NCBI RefSeq assembly: GCF_009917485.1
Contig: NZ_QZDT01000011.1
Location: forward strand, 1 to 60,042
Direction of reading: 5' to 3'
Length of the DNA stretch: 60,042 nt
DNA from: Parablautia muri
GTDB lineage: Bacteria > Bacillota > Clostridia > Lachnospirales > Lachnospiraceae
Numbering within the stretch: the stretch's first letter is position 1; each line of letters begins with the position of its first letter. Positions 16,644 to 25,125 of the stretch are shown here, piece by piece. The notes beneath the pieces were generated by a model. The model did not search any database. It was given only the letters and a program-made list of their open reading frames with translations, and had not been told where the DNA came from. The translations under genes were made by a program, and so were the position numbers.

Positions 16644-17423
16644 TTAAATTAACTTCACATAATTATTTTCATTCTTGCGAATCAAACGGATTCCTCCGGC
16701 TGCCAGCAACAGAGAAATAAGCATCCATATGCCCAGCAGAATCGCCGATGGCGGTTCCTGATTAAGAAGCGACTTTCTGATACAAAATAGCAGGTATGCT
16801 ATCGGATTTATGCGCTGAAGCAGATAACCAAAGGGAGCCGGAATACTCTTTTGAATGTTAAAAAAAATACCGGTTACATAAAAAGCCAGATTCAGCGCAA
16901 TCGCAAGCAGTCTGGAAAGGTCGTTCACATACACACCAAAATGCAGGAAATAAAGGCTGCATGCAAAGCAAAAAACAAAAAATACCATCAAATCGGGCAA
17001 TACATACATCAGCTTAATTCCCACAGGAACTTTGTATGCAATCATCATCACAGCCACAATCAACCAGCCTATCAGCATCTTAAAGGCCAGCACCAGCATT
17101 CTCTGAATCAGCAGAATATACTTGGGTATATATACCCTTGAAATAATGTGTTGGTTGCTCCTAATCAGATTCACGCTGGAAGTAATACATCTGCTGAAAT
17201 AATCCCACACCGTAATTCCTATAAAAACAAAAACAGGAAAATACGGCTCGTTGTTTTTGAATACCACACCAAATATCAATACGTAAATCAACATAGAGCT
17301 TAAAGGCTCCAATATCCACCATATCCAGTTCAAATAGGAGTTCGCCACTTCATCCTGCAAATCTGCTTTAGCGGCATAAACCGCAAACTTCCAATACTTT
17401 TTTACTTCCCTGCAAAAAGTCAT
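16644..17423 (-). CDS. wzm: ABC-2 type polysaccharide export permease (Wzm/TagG-like)
   Basis: A 259-residue integral membrane protein with about six hydrophobic segments and the ABC-2 permease pattern of O-antigen and teichoic acid exporters (for example LNWIWWILEPLSSMLIYVL near the N terminus and RINPIAYLLFCIRKSLL near the end). The start ATG 17423 is four bases from the stop of the upstream glycosyltransferase gene, and GAGGAACTGACAG supplies the RBS. It forms the membrane channel for the ATPase encoded next to it. Confidence 0.9.
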   Translation of the reverse strand: MTFCREVKKYWKFAVYAAKADLQDEVANSYLNWIWWILEPLSSMLIYVLIFGVVFKNNEPYFPVFVFIGITVWDYFSRCITSSVNLIRSNQHIISRVYIPKYILLIQRMLVLAFKMLIGWLIVAVMMIAYKVPVGIKLMYVLPDLMVFFVFCFACSLYFLHFGVYVNDLSRLLAIALNLAFYVTGIFFNIQKSIPAPFGYLLQRINPIAYLLFCIRKSLLNQEPPSAILLGIWMLISLLLAAGGIRLIRKNENNYVKLI

Positions 17424-17426
17424 CTG

Positions 17427-18839
17427 TCAGTTCCTCTTAAAAGGCCATAATTTCATTCCTGTGTACCATCCCAAATTTCCTTTCCCCGTATACATCATAA
17501 TCAGGCAGAGGGTTCTGAAATATCCCGTATTTTTGTTCAGGTCCTGTCTTGCTCTGTACCAATATTCCCACTTCCTCTTTCCTTTCATCTTTGAAAGCGC
17601 AAACCCGTGGGTCTGAATCTTAATTACCTGCAGCAAATCCGTCTTTGCCTTATCTTTGAATTTCTCCACATACTTATCTAAATGCTCAAATATGCTAAAA
17701 TGAACGAAAAAACCTTCATCGGAACAGGCCACATCCTGCCCTTTTCGTCCCAGACGATAGTAGTATAAATATTCGGGAACGCACACTGCGCTTTTTGCCG
17801 CAAAAATATATTCCACCCGGAAAGGAAGATCGTCAAACCGCTTCAAATCCTCGTGAAATCTTATCTGATGATGATCAATGACATCCTTCTTATAGATACA
17901 CCTCCATATGGCTACTCTGGTATTGACTGCCAGCTTTTGTACCTTATCCTGCCTATAGGTTCCACTGTCATAAGGCTCTTTGAGACAGTCATTTAATATC
18001 TTTTCTGTGTTTCCTGACTGCTCGTAATATTCCTTATACCCACAATAAGCTAAATCATAATTTCCCAGGATTATCCTTCGAAATAATTGATAAAACATGC
18101 TTCCCTCTATAAAGTCATCCGGATCTACAAATCCCAGGTATCTTCCCTTCGCCTGTGCGATTCCTCTGTTCCTTGCCGAGGCACAGCCGCCATTTTTTTT
18201 ATCAATTAAATGAATTCTTCTATCCTGTTCCATATATCTTCCGATAACATCTGCAGAACCATCCACAGAGCCGTCATTTACAAAAAGATATTCCACATAA
18301 GGCGCCTTCCACTTAAGCAGAGATTCTATACATTCAGGAAGGTATGCTTCTACATTGTAAACCGGAAGTATAACAGACAATTCCACATCTTCTTCCCCTC
18401 TCTGCCACTCCAGAATCTCACAGCTGCCCGCGTCCTCTCTATTTGCTCCCGGCCATATTGTCTTTTCCCTTTCCAGGTAAATAAAATCAGATATCTGCCG
18501 GTACTGCTCCCATAAGTCGAAATATTCTTCTTCCTTATCCAATCTTCCAATGAAAAAGCGCGGAGCGATTTCCTGTATGTCTATTGCCATCTCCCTGCAT
18601 CCTCTGTCAAAAATAACTGCATCTATCTGCTTCCTACTATGCGGCATATACTTTAACGTACAGGGTTCAATCAAATCGGAACATATATTGTTTTCTTCCT
18701 GCGAACAATAATGAATCTTTTCTATACCTTTTTTCCTTAAAAGCCAGAAAGCCAGCTCCTGAAATTCTTTTGTCCTTCCTATCAGCAACACACTTTTTAT
18801 GTCATAAATCTTTGAAAGATAACTCTTAATCTGTAACAT
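17427..18839 (-). CDS. GT2 glycosyltransferase with an extra N-terminal domain
   Basis: A 470-residue protein. The first 155 residues are unlike a glycosyltransferase and may be a nucleotide-binding or sugar-nucleotide-like fold (IKSVLLIGRTKEFQELAFWL). From ELSVILPVYNVEAYL onward it is a typical GT2 enzyme with VNDGSVDGS and the metal motif GFVDPDDF. A C-terminal tail of about 200 residues is common in glycan-locus GT2 proteins. It acts in the cytoplasm, adding one sugar to the lipid-linked glycan. The specific donor and acceptor cannot be named. The gene is immediately upstream of wzm. Confidence 0.85.
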   Translation of the reverse strand: MLQIKSYLSKIYDIKSVLLIGRTKEFQELAFWLLRKKGIEKIHYCSQEENNICSDLIEPCTLKYMPHSRKQIDAVIFDRGCREMAIDIQEIAPRFFIGRLDKEEEYFDLWEQYRQISDFIYLEREKTIWPGANREDAGSCEILEWQRGEEDVELSVILPVYNVEAYLPECIESLLKWKAPYVEYLFVNDGSVDGSADVIGRYMEQDRRIHLIDKKNGGCASARNRGIAQAKGRYLGFVDPDDFIEGSMFYQLFRRIILGNYDLAYCGYKEYYEQSGNTEKILNDCLKEPYDSGTYRQDKVQKLAVNTRVAIWRCIYKKDVIDHHQIRFHEDLKRFDDLPFRVEYIFAAKSAVCVPEYLYYYRLGRKGQDVACSDEGFFVHFSIFEHLDKYVEKFKDKAKTDLLQVIKIQTHGFALSKMKGKRKWEYWYRARQDLNKNTGYFRTLCLIMMYTGKGNLGWYTGMKLWPFKRN

Positions 18840-18886
18840 TTTTTATTCATTCCTGATCCGTAAATAATAACCACCGTTCCTTGGTG

Positions 18887-19852
18887 TCAAGCAACTCTTT
18901 CCCCCGCTCCCAGCAGCTTCTTAATTGTCTTTTCCCCCATCTCCTGCCAAAGATAATCATAAAAAACAAAAGAAAGCGGTTTCCTCCTGATTGCAGTTAT
19001 AAAAAGCAGATACTGTCTGGCATCTGCTCTCCCACAGCATTCCTTCACACCCTTTTTTAGTGCGGTTATACATTCTTTGGGCAGCCTTTTGAATACCAAA
19101 TGCAGCTTATCCACCAAATTTTTGCGGTTATCTGTATCCGCCATACGGATACACCATATGGAAAATCTGACCATAACCCTCATCACCGGAAAATAAAGCG
19201 CCTTTCTGTTTTCGCTGAAAATATACTGTAGTAAATCTTCAAATACAACCAGAATATCCATCCGCTCTTTCCCTCTCAAAGAGGTTATCTGTGTATGACT
19301 CCCTATTCTGTAATAAAATCCTGTTTCTCCTATTCCCATACAGACGCAGCACTTTGACAACAGGTAAAAGTGAGGGTATACATCTTCCCACTTTACCCTT
19401 TCCCGAAATCTGAAATGAATCCGGTTTATAAACTTCATTTGCAGCACCTTTCGGCATTGATTTACTTCAAATCTATAAATATCCGCATTTTCCTGCGGAT
19501 TCACAATGACTCCATCCTCCGGAAATATACTTTCAAACAAGGGCTTATCATACCAGTCTTTCACTATCTTACTGCCCTCATGAAAAATCTGGGGTAAAGT
19601 CATAATCATCTCTATTTTTTCTTCTTTATGTCTCTTAAGATGGTACGCAAGCTTCTCAACATATTCCGGCATCAGCCAGTCATCGCTGTCAAGAAACGAG
19701 ACATATGGGGTATCTACCAGATCCATTCCACGGTTTCTGGCTCCGCCAAGTCCCCTGTTTTCCTGATATATGTAATCAATTTTATTTTCTTTTATATAGC
19801 GCTTACAGATTTCTTCCGTATCATCATCGGAACCATCATTGACAATCATCAC
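18887..19852 (-). CDS. GT2 glycosyltransferase with disrupted 5 prime end
   Basis: The frame with a canonical start begins at GTG 19852 and lacks the first strand of the GT-A fold. In the same frame the coding signal continues upstream to 19960 and includes EIVTFVVPVYN and SGRTIARTIESILN, exactly the missing N terminus, but no ATG, GTG, TTG or CTG is present before the TGA at 19961-19963. An out-of-frame ATG at 19961 starts MGDK and would join perfectly if one T were removed. The rest is intact: IVNDGSDDD, NRGLGGARNRGMD and the FLDSDDWL metal motif. It is therefore either a one-base frameshift, a sequencing error, or a non-canonical start. GT2 activity itself is clear from the motifs. Confidence 0.8.
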   Translation of the reverse strand: MMIVNDGSDDDTEEICKRYIKENKIDYIYQENRGLGGARNRGMDLVDTPYVSFLDSDDWLMPEYVEKLAYHLKRHKEEKIEMIMTLPQIFHEGSKIVKDWYDKPLFESIFPEDGVIVNPQENADIYRFEVNQCRKVLQMKFINRIHFRFRERVKWEDVYPHFYLLSKCCVCMGIGETGFYYRIGSHTQITSLRGKERMDILVVFEDLLQYIFSENRKALYFPVMRVMVRFSIWCIRMADTDNRKNLVDKLHLVFKRLPKECITALKKGVKECCGRADARQYLLFITAIRRKPLSFVFYDYLWQEMGEKTIKKLLGAGERVA

Positions 19853-20050
19853 TTTGTATCTTCCGTCTGTCTGGTTAAGAATACTTTCAATTGTCCTTGC
19901 GATTGTTCTCCCGGAATTATAGACCGGAACAACAAAGGTAACTATTTCATTTATCTCCCATCACCCACTACCAATATTTTCAAACCTTCCAACATACCGC
20001 CTTGCGGCACAAACATTGTGTGAAGAATGACCGTCAGGATATTCTTCTGA

Positions 20051-20110
20051 GTGTGAAACTTAGAAAATCTTAAATGGCGTTCTTGGTCATTTTAGATTTT
20101 CTTTTCACAC
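20051..20110 (-). other. 60-nt hairpin directly after a stop codon inside the operon
   Basis: The arms GTGTGAAA and AGAAAATCT(T)AAATG at 20051-20076 pair with CATTT(T)AGATTTTCT and TTTCACAC at 20088-20110, giving about 23 base pairs with a three-base bulge. It begins right at the TAA of the polyprenyl glycosyltransferase gene. There is no T-run after it on the minus strand, so it is more likely an mRNA-stability or attenuation element than a full terminator. Confidence 0.6.
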
Positions 20111-21172
20111 TTAACACATGTTGTAAATTTTATGTTTCTTATCACTTTCTTTTGAAAATGCTTTATTTTCTTTTATCACATATGGCTCCCAATCTAGCTC
20201 AGACTCATTTTTCTTTGTTTTACTTCCTTCAGCGGCATTATATTCCATCCTCCGGATATGATATTGGGTATCAGACAAAATCCTCCTGTTTGCTGCTATC
20301 AAATCAGAAATGAGTCCTATCATAAATGTCAAAAAACCCACAATAATCAATGTACACGCCAATATAAGTGACTGTATATGTCCATATCCTTGTCCTATAA
20401 CAATCAAATACAAGAATCTGATTCCAATCCCAACTCCACAAAACAGCGGTATACATGACAGATAGGTAAAACACTTTAGCGGCTGATACATCATATATGC
20501 CCTGAGAATAATAACGATCGACTTTTTTACATACGACCAAACGCTATGAAAAAGTCTCGATGGTCTTATGTCCGGATTCGTATGAACAGGTACGCTCCTG
20601 ACCGCTATCTTATCCCTACCCGCCTGGACAATTGTTTCCAATGTGTATGTATAATCATTAATCACATTAATATGCATTGCTGCATCCTTCGTCATTGCAC
20701 GGAATCCACTAGGCGCGTCAGGAACATTTGTATTTGATGCCTTTCTGACAGCCCAACTTCCAAAGTGCTGAAGTTTCTTTTTTAAAAACGAAAAATGCTC
20801 TATTTCATCTATTGATCTTGCTCCAATTACCATATCAGCTTCTCCATCCAGAATCGGTTGAATTAAATGCTGGATGTCATCTGCACAATATTGGTTATCC
20901 GCATCTGTATTAACAATAATATCAGCCCCATTTCGAAGACAGCCATCCAACCCAGCCATAAAGCCTCTGGCCAGTCCCTTATTTTGATTGAAGTTTACAA
21001 TGTGATGAACCCCCCATTTTTCGGCCACCTCAACGGTTGCATCTTTGCTTCCATCGTTAATAATCAAATATTCGATTTCATCAATGCCCTCAAGCGTTTT
21101 AGGCAAATCATTCAACACCATCTCAAGCGTGTCGGCCTCGTTATAACAGGGGATTTGAATGATCAGCTTCAT
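20111..21172 (-). CDS. Polyprenyl-phosphate glycosyltransferase (GtrB/DPM1-like GT2)
   Basis: A 353-residue GT2 enzyme of the dolichol-phosphate-mannose-synthase-like group. IIQIPCYNEADTL opens the GT-A fold, IINDGSKDAT and VNTDADNQY are the nucleotide and metal motifs, and PSGFRAM is typical of the group. Two C-terminal membrane segments (about residues 225-300) match GtrB/ArnC architecture. It should transfer a sugar from a nucleotide donor to undecaprenyl phosphate, making the donor for an extracytoplasmic GT-C transferase. The GT-C-like membrane protein encoded at 21747 is the obvious partner. Start ATG 21172 follows AGAGGAACATAGATA. Confidence 0.88.
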   Translation of the reverse strand: MKLIIQIPCYNEADTLEMVLNDLPKTLEGIDEIEYLIINDGSKDATVEVAEKWGVHHIVNFNQNKGLARGFMAGLDGCLRNGADIIVNTDADNQYCADDIQHLIQPILDGEADMVIGARSIDEIEHFSFLKKKLQHFGSWAVRKASNTNVPDAPSGFRAMTKDAAMHINVINDYTYTLETIVQAGRDKIAVRSVPVHTNPDIRPSRLFHSVWSYVKKSIVIILRAYMMYQPLKCFTYLSCIPLFCGVGIGIRFLYLIVIGQGYGHIQSLILACTLIIVGFLTFMIGLISDLIAANRRILSDTQYHIRRMEYNAAEGSKTKKNESELDWEPYVIKENKAFSKESDKKHKIYNMC

Positions 21173-21214
21173 TATCTATGTTCCTCTTCTGCGTTTCAGT
21201 CAATCATTTCCATA

Positions 21215-21760
21215 TTATTTGCCGCTATTTTCTTTTTTATCTTTATTAGATTTTATTGTGGCTATCATACCGGTAGCGAAAATTCCCACCACTAAAACTC
21301 CAATGACAGCAATCCAGATATAAGAACGTCTTTGCTCTCCGTGCTGTCTTTCTATTTCTTCAATGACCATTTCATTTTCCGTTTCCAAGGCTTCCATTTC
21401 CTCATCTAAACCAGCCTCTTTCAGTCCCATAGCGCCTTGCTCATCAACTTCAACCTGTAATTCCGTTACACACTCTACAGGAATATACCCTTTCAGATTC
21501 TGATAGGAGACTTCATACCATCCGTCCTGGGTTTGGCCAATTATCCAGACCGGAGAACCTGCTTTAAAATTTATGACTGTCTCCGCTGCCTCCTCAGGCC
21601 TTTCCTTTGCGTCACAATCAACCAGCAGTGTCATAATCTGATTTAATTCTGTGACCGCAATTTCATCTGTACCTGCATCCGCCTTTACCGGAATTGTATG
21701 AAAAGTCAAAAGCAAACCAAACACAAGCGACAATAAAATTATTTTTCTAATTTTTTTCAT
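21215..21760 (-). CDS. Secreted SH3-like protein with C-terminal membrane anchor
   Basis: A 181-residue protein with a signal peptide (KKIRKIILLSLVFGLLLTFH, cut near PVKADA). A bacterial SH3-like domain follows, in which GSPVWIIGQTQDGWYEVSYQ and GYIPVECV are recognisable. Next come an acidic, probably helical stretch, a transmembrane helix (SYIWIAVIGVLVVGIFATGM) and a short basic cytoplasmic tail. The frame opens further upstream inside the preceding gene, but GAGGAAA directly before ATG 21763/21760 marks the start. Such domains often bind peptidoglycan. Its position between two membrane glycan enzymes suggests a surface-anchored accessory factor. Confidence 0.7.
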   Translation of the reverse strand: MKKIRKIILLSLVFGLLLTFHTIPVKADAGTDEIAVTELNQIMTLLVDCDAKERPEEAAETVINFKAGSPVWIIGQTQDGWYEVSYQNLKGYIPVECVTELQVEVDEQGAMGLKEAGLDEEMEALETENEMVIEEIERQHGEQRRSYIWIAVIGVLVVGIFATGMIATIKSNKDKKENSGK

Positions 21761-23516
21761 CATTTTCCTCATTTCTGCGCGGCGCCAAATCTGAATGATA
21801 ATACAGTATAAACGTGTTTGCCTCAATATGTTTGTCATATATGGATTCAAAATCTTCCTTCCGTTTTGTATCACGGCATACAATCAAATAGTCTCCCAAT
21901 TCTTCTGTCTTTGCCGCTTCATCCTTTATGACGTGAATCGGTATGTTGGGAAGCTGCATTTGTTGAAAATCAATAAACTCAGGCGCTCCTTCATCCAGAT
22001 AAACCACTTTCGTCTCAGCACTGCTATTTTCTAGTATTTTCTCAGCGATGATTAAATCTACAAAGCTGACTTCATTCACTTTATAAGTATACCGGGCGCT
22101 AACCAACAGCCCCAGTGCAGCTTCTGTTACCATAATGATTCCAAGCAGCCACTCTGCATTCCTGATATTTATCGATGCCCGGATCATTCCGGCCACCAGA
22201 ATCATGAAAAAAAATCCCAGAATCCATGCGTTTCTAAAAAAGGAATCAGGTGCAAAATTATCTTCATCCAAAAGATAACTGAGGCCTACAACAAAATAGC
22301 CGCGCATGCCTTCCATGTTTTCCTTTTCAATGACAGATAAAATTAGAAACAGCATGAGCCCTGACAGGCTCCCCATTGCCAATGTCACCGGAAAGAGCCA
22401 TCGGCTTTGAAGCATTACCGCCATTCCAATGACAATCAGTACCGGAACAATAAATTCAACATATCTTCCATATATAAGGCAATCTATTTTCGCAGAGCCA
22501 TGCATATAAATACTGCATATCATCACTTCACCGGCGAAAGACAATAGCAAAAAGACTGCAATCCAATGTTTTACCTCAACAATACATTTCTTTTTGCCTG
22601 CGAAGATCTTTATCAGGTGAAAGGTCTTCTTTATGCACCACCCAAGCGCCCAATAAACGATTCCATAACTTGCCATTCCAAGATAAAATATTTTGGCGAT
22701 AATCTCTTTTACAAAAATCAAAAAGCCATATGGTGTTAATATCTCTCTGATCTTCCATGCCTGGCTGGTATAATCATTGGTAGCCAGCTTCTCAGCATCC
22801 GCTCCGGCAAACACGGATACTAACACATTCTTTTTCATAATTACAACCGTCAATCCGGCAAGCGCCATAACTCCAACCGCTACCAGCATCACCTTTTTTT
22901 TGGCCGGATCGGTTAATCCCCAAAGCAATAATGTGAATACTCCGGCTATTGCGATTCCCACCGAGCGCATATGGACACTATACATATAAACAAGGCAAAT
23001 TGCCAAAAGAACCCCAATACCTGTCTGCGGCCTTTGGATAAAACGAATAAACAGATAAGTCAATGCCGCAAACAAAAACATTAAAAGCGCTTCCGCTAAC
23101 GTCATCTGCATATAAAAAATCCAGGCCGGATAAAAAACTGCAATCCCACTGATAAAGATCCTCTTGATATGGCTAATTTCCGGAAACAATCTGCCTGTGC
23201 TGCACCATAACAGCAAAAACCCGGCACACATAAGCGCCATATTTACAGTTATAGCGGCACGATATGCATCCACTCCGCCTGTAAATATTTTCAGTATCGG
23301 TATCAACAACAAGCTATAGCCAAAGGAATAATAGGATCCCATGGCTGCTACCTCTGACCAGTCATAGCCTACTGCCTTCGCCGCGCTTGCCCAGTACCCA
23401 AATTCATCCGGGTACATAGTAAATCCACAAATTTTGAATATACCGTATTGAAAAACACAAATGATAATGAGAATCACAAAAATAAGATAGCAATATTCTT
23501 TTTTTATTTTACGCAT
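21747..23516 (-). CDS. Multispan membrane protein, GT-C-like glycosyltransferase candidate
   Basis: A 589-residue protein with 10 or more hydrophobic segments. After the first segment comes an extracytoplasmic loop with YPDEFGYWASAAKAVGYDW, which resembles the acidic catalytic loop of GT-C enzymes (ArnT/PMT type). The C-terminal 100 residues are soluble. The frame starts at TTG 23525, but ATG 23516 is the first conventional start; its RBS is weak. GT-C enzymes use polyprenyl-phosphate sugars outside the membrane, and a gene for such a donor synthase is two genes downstream. The upstream gene encodes a secreted Ser/Thr-rich protein that could be an acceptor. Function is inferred. Confidence 0.65.
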   Translation of the reverse strand: MRKIKKEYCYLIFVILIIICVFQYGIFKICGFTMYPDEFGYWASAAKAVGYDWSEVAAMGSYYSFGYSLLLIPILKIFTGGVDAYRAAITVNMALMCAGFLLLWCSTGRLFPEISHIKRIFISGIAVFYPAWIFYMQMTLAEALLMFLFAALTYLFIRFIQRPQTGIGVLLAICLVYMYSVHMRSVGIAIAGVFTLLLWGLTDPAKKKVMLVAVGVMALAGLTVVIMKKNVLVSVFAGADAEKLATNDYTSQAWKIREILTPYGFLIFVKEIIAKIFYLGMASYGIVYWALGWCIKKTFHLIKIFAGKKKCIVEVKHWIAVFLLLSFAGEVMICSIYMHGSAKIDCLIYGRYVEFIVPVLIVIGMAVMLQSRWLFPVTLAMGSLSGLMLFLILSVIEKENMEGMRGYFVVGLSYLLDEDNFAPDSFFRNAWILGFFFMILVAGMIRASINIRNAEWLLGIIMVTEAALGLLVSARYTYKVNEVSFVDLIIAEKILENSSAETKVVYLDEGAPEFIDFQQMQLPNIPIHVIKDEAAKTEELGDYLIVCRDTKRKEDFESIYDKHIEANTFILYYHSDLAPRRNEENDEKN

Positions 23517-23551
23517 AAAAACCAAGATAAACTTTTATTGTTCTTCATAGC

Positions 23552-23575
23552 AGAAGCTGCCATATGGCAGCTTCT
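23552..23575. other. Perfect 10-bp inverted repeat with ATAT loop
   Basis: AGAAGCTGCC, ATAT, GGCAGCTTCT lies between the secreted-protein gene and the membrane-protein gene. There is no T-run on either side, so it is more likely an mRNA processing or stability hairpin that separates the abundant first gene from the rest of the operon. Confidence 0.6.
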
Positions 23576-23601
23576 ACCCAATTACGCTTAAACATAAATG
23601 A

Positions 23602-24231
23602 TTAATATCTAATTATTGCATAAGCGCCGGCGCCGCCTGTCGTATCGAAGGTAATGGTGTTTTCCTTTTCATCAACATCCGCCAAAATAGAGGTAACACC
23701 GCCTGCACGGACACATACTACAGCATAAGTAGTCTCTGAGCGCAAGAAGTTTTTGGGAATGCCTAATGAGATCCTGATAGCCGGGCCATCAGAAGGAAGA
23801 AGACTGTACTTACCTGCAGCCATCTTACCAAGTTCAATGTTAAGCATGGGGCCGACTGTTGCTCCCTGGGAAGCTGCCGCCAAATCAATTGCTGCTTTAG
23901 CCAGTGGACTCTTCTTCACATCCAGGTTTGAAAACTTACTGTATGGCTTTTCGTTATTGGCAAGGCCATAGCCTGAAGCAATAGAAGCCACGCTGGTAGT
24001 AACTGCCATTCCATTTACGTTGGTTGCCATGTAAATGCCAGCAGTCGTTGTTTTTACCCCTCCGGCAGAACTGGTGGTAGGGATACTTGATGTACTTGAT
24101 GCAGTAATTTCTTCCACGGTTGACTTCGTAGAACCCTTTGTGGTGGTAGCTCCAACGTTCATCACAGGAGCTATTACCAGTGAAAGAGCCAGTGCGCCAG
24201 TCATCATTTTTTTGATGATACTTACTTTCAT
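23602..24231 (-). CDS. Secreted Ser/Thr-rich protein, first gene of the glycan operon
   Basis: A 209-residue exported protein with a clear signal peptide (IIKKMMTGALALSLVIAPVM, cut near VGATT). A Ser/Thr-rich linker of about 40 residues follows, then a compact domain of about 140 residues ending in TITFDTTGGAGAYAIIRY. No LPXTG, transmembrane segment or known catalytic motif is visible. AGGAGGAGAGA precedes two adjacent ATG codons (24234 and 24231). It is the first gene after the operon promoter and is followed by a hairpin, which may raise its level relative to the rest. The Ser/Thr-rich stretch makes it a candidate acceptor for glycosylation, but this is inference and I do not recognise the domain. 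Confidence 0.7.
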   Translation of the reverse strand: MKVSIIKKMMTGALALSLVIAPVMNVGATTTKGSTKSTVEEITASSTSSIPTTSSAGGVKTTTAGIYMATNVNGMAVTTSVASIASGYGLANNEKPYSKFSNLDVKKSPLAKAAIDLAAASQGATVGPMLNIELGKMAAGKYSLLPSDGPAIRISLGIPKNFLRSETTYAVVCVRAGGVTSILADVDEKENTITFDTTGGAGAYAIIRY

Positions 24232-24321
24232 CATTCTCTCCTCCTACATTAAGATAAATTTACGGTTCTGAGATTACCCTATTATGAGGCTTTCTCAACA
24301 CAGCCGTTATGCAAAGCTATC

Positions 24322-24416
24322 TATTACTTCAGCCATTAAAAGTCGCAATTAGAAATTTATTATGTTTATGAGGGTTTTCTTATAAATTGCTGCGATTTAT
24401 AACCGCTGAAGTAATA
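24322..24416 (-). promoter_or_regulatory. Large hairpin in the 5 prime UTR of the glycan operon
   Basis: TATTACTTCAGC at 24322-24333 and GCTGAAGTAATA at 24405-24416 form a perfect 12-bp outer stem. Inside it, AAATCGCA and TGCGAC-TTT, plus further A/T pairs, can extend the helix with small bulges. It lies between the predicted minus-strand promoter and the first gene, so it would be transcribed as a leader structure. It could instead be a MITE remnant. Confidence 0.55.
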
Positions 24417-24457
24417 AAACATTGCACACCATTGGCATGCTATTATTAATAGCTTTA

Positions 24458-24491
24458 TTGTCAGTATATGCTATTTATAATATATTTTCAA
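24458..24491. promoter_or_regulatory. Fully overlapping divergent sigma-A promoters
   Basis: Plus strand: TTGTCA (24458-24463), 17-bp spacer, TATATT (24481-24486), for the Xre regulator. Minus strand: TTGAAA (24491-24486), 17-bp spacer, TATACT (24468-24463), for the glycan operon. Each -10 box coincides with the -35 box of the other, so polymerase cannot use both at once. Confidence 0.6.
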
Positions 24492-24571
24492 GTATTTTTT
24501 GTAATAAAATTTGAAAACATAGATGATAGATAATAGCTGCGGCTGATTTTCTATTTATATGAGGTATCAAT

Positions 24572-25018
24572 ATGGCTAACAAAACTTTAGAGCAATACCT
24601 TAAGGATTTGCGAAAATCCTGTAATTATTCTCAGGAATTTGTTGCTTCGCATTTGAATATCACAAGACAAACCTATTCTCATTACGAAAACGGCAGGATC
24701 ACTCCGCCGGTTAATTCTCTGTATAATCTTGCCAAGCTGTATGGAGTTGCTGTGGAAACCTTTCTGGAACTGGTAGTCACTTATCATATAAATACAGATT
24801 TTGCATTGGAACAGCAGAAAGAAAAAAAAGATATGGTGGATGAATTATCATTTTTTTTAGATTTTATAAATGCTCCTGAAAATAGCAAAAAATTCAAATT
24901 TTTAAACAGAAAGGAGCGGCAGCTTCTCTTTTATTATCTATTTCTGGACGCAAGAGATCAGGATGATATTCTTACCTTTATGAAGGTAAAATATCAAAAC
25001 CGAAAAAAAGACCAATAA
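24572..25018 (+). CDS. Xre-family HTH transcriptional regulator
   Basis: A 148-residue regulator with a Cro/C1-type helix-turn-helix in the first 65 residues (LRKSCNYSQEFVASHLNITRQTYSHYENGR is the two-helix core read in two parts: SQEFVASHLN and TRQTYSHYENG). The C-terminal 75 residues are helical and unlike a known ligand domain. The start follows GAGGTATCAAT. It is divergent from the glycan operon over overlapping promoters, so control of that operon and of itself is likely. A strong terminator follows. Confidence 0.85.
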   Translation: MANKTLEQYLKDLRKSCNYSQEFVASHLNITRQTYSHYENGRITPPVNSLYNLAKLYGVAVETFLELVVTYHINTDFALEQQKEKKDMVDELSFFLDFINAPENSKKFKFLNRKERQLLFYYLFLDARDQDDILTFMKVKYQNRKKDQ

Positions 25019-25030
25019 TTTTTCTGAAAC

Positions 25031-25085
25031 ATTAAGCAACTCTCAGGCAGCGTTTTTGGCGCCTTGGAGTTGCTTAATGTTTTTC
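25031..25085 (+). terminator. Intrinsic terminator after the Xre gene
   Basis: ATTAAGCAACTC (25031-25042) pairs with GAGTTGCTTAAT (25067-25078), then GTTTTTCTC follows. It ends the regulator transcript. Confidence 0.85.
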
Positions 25086-25125
25086 TCACGCTGACCAACA
25101 TGATTCCGCTTTGCGGAATCTCAAA

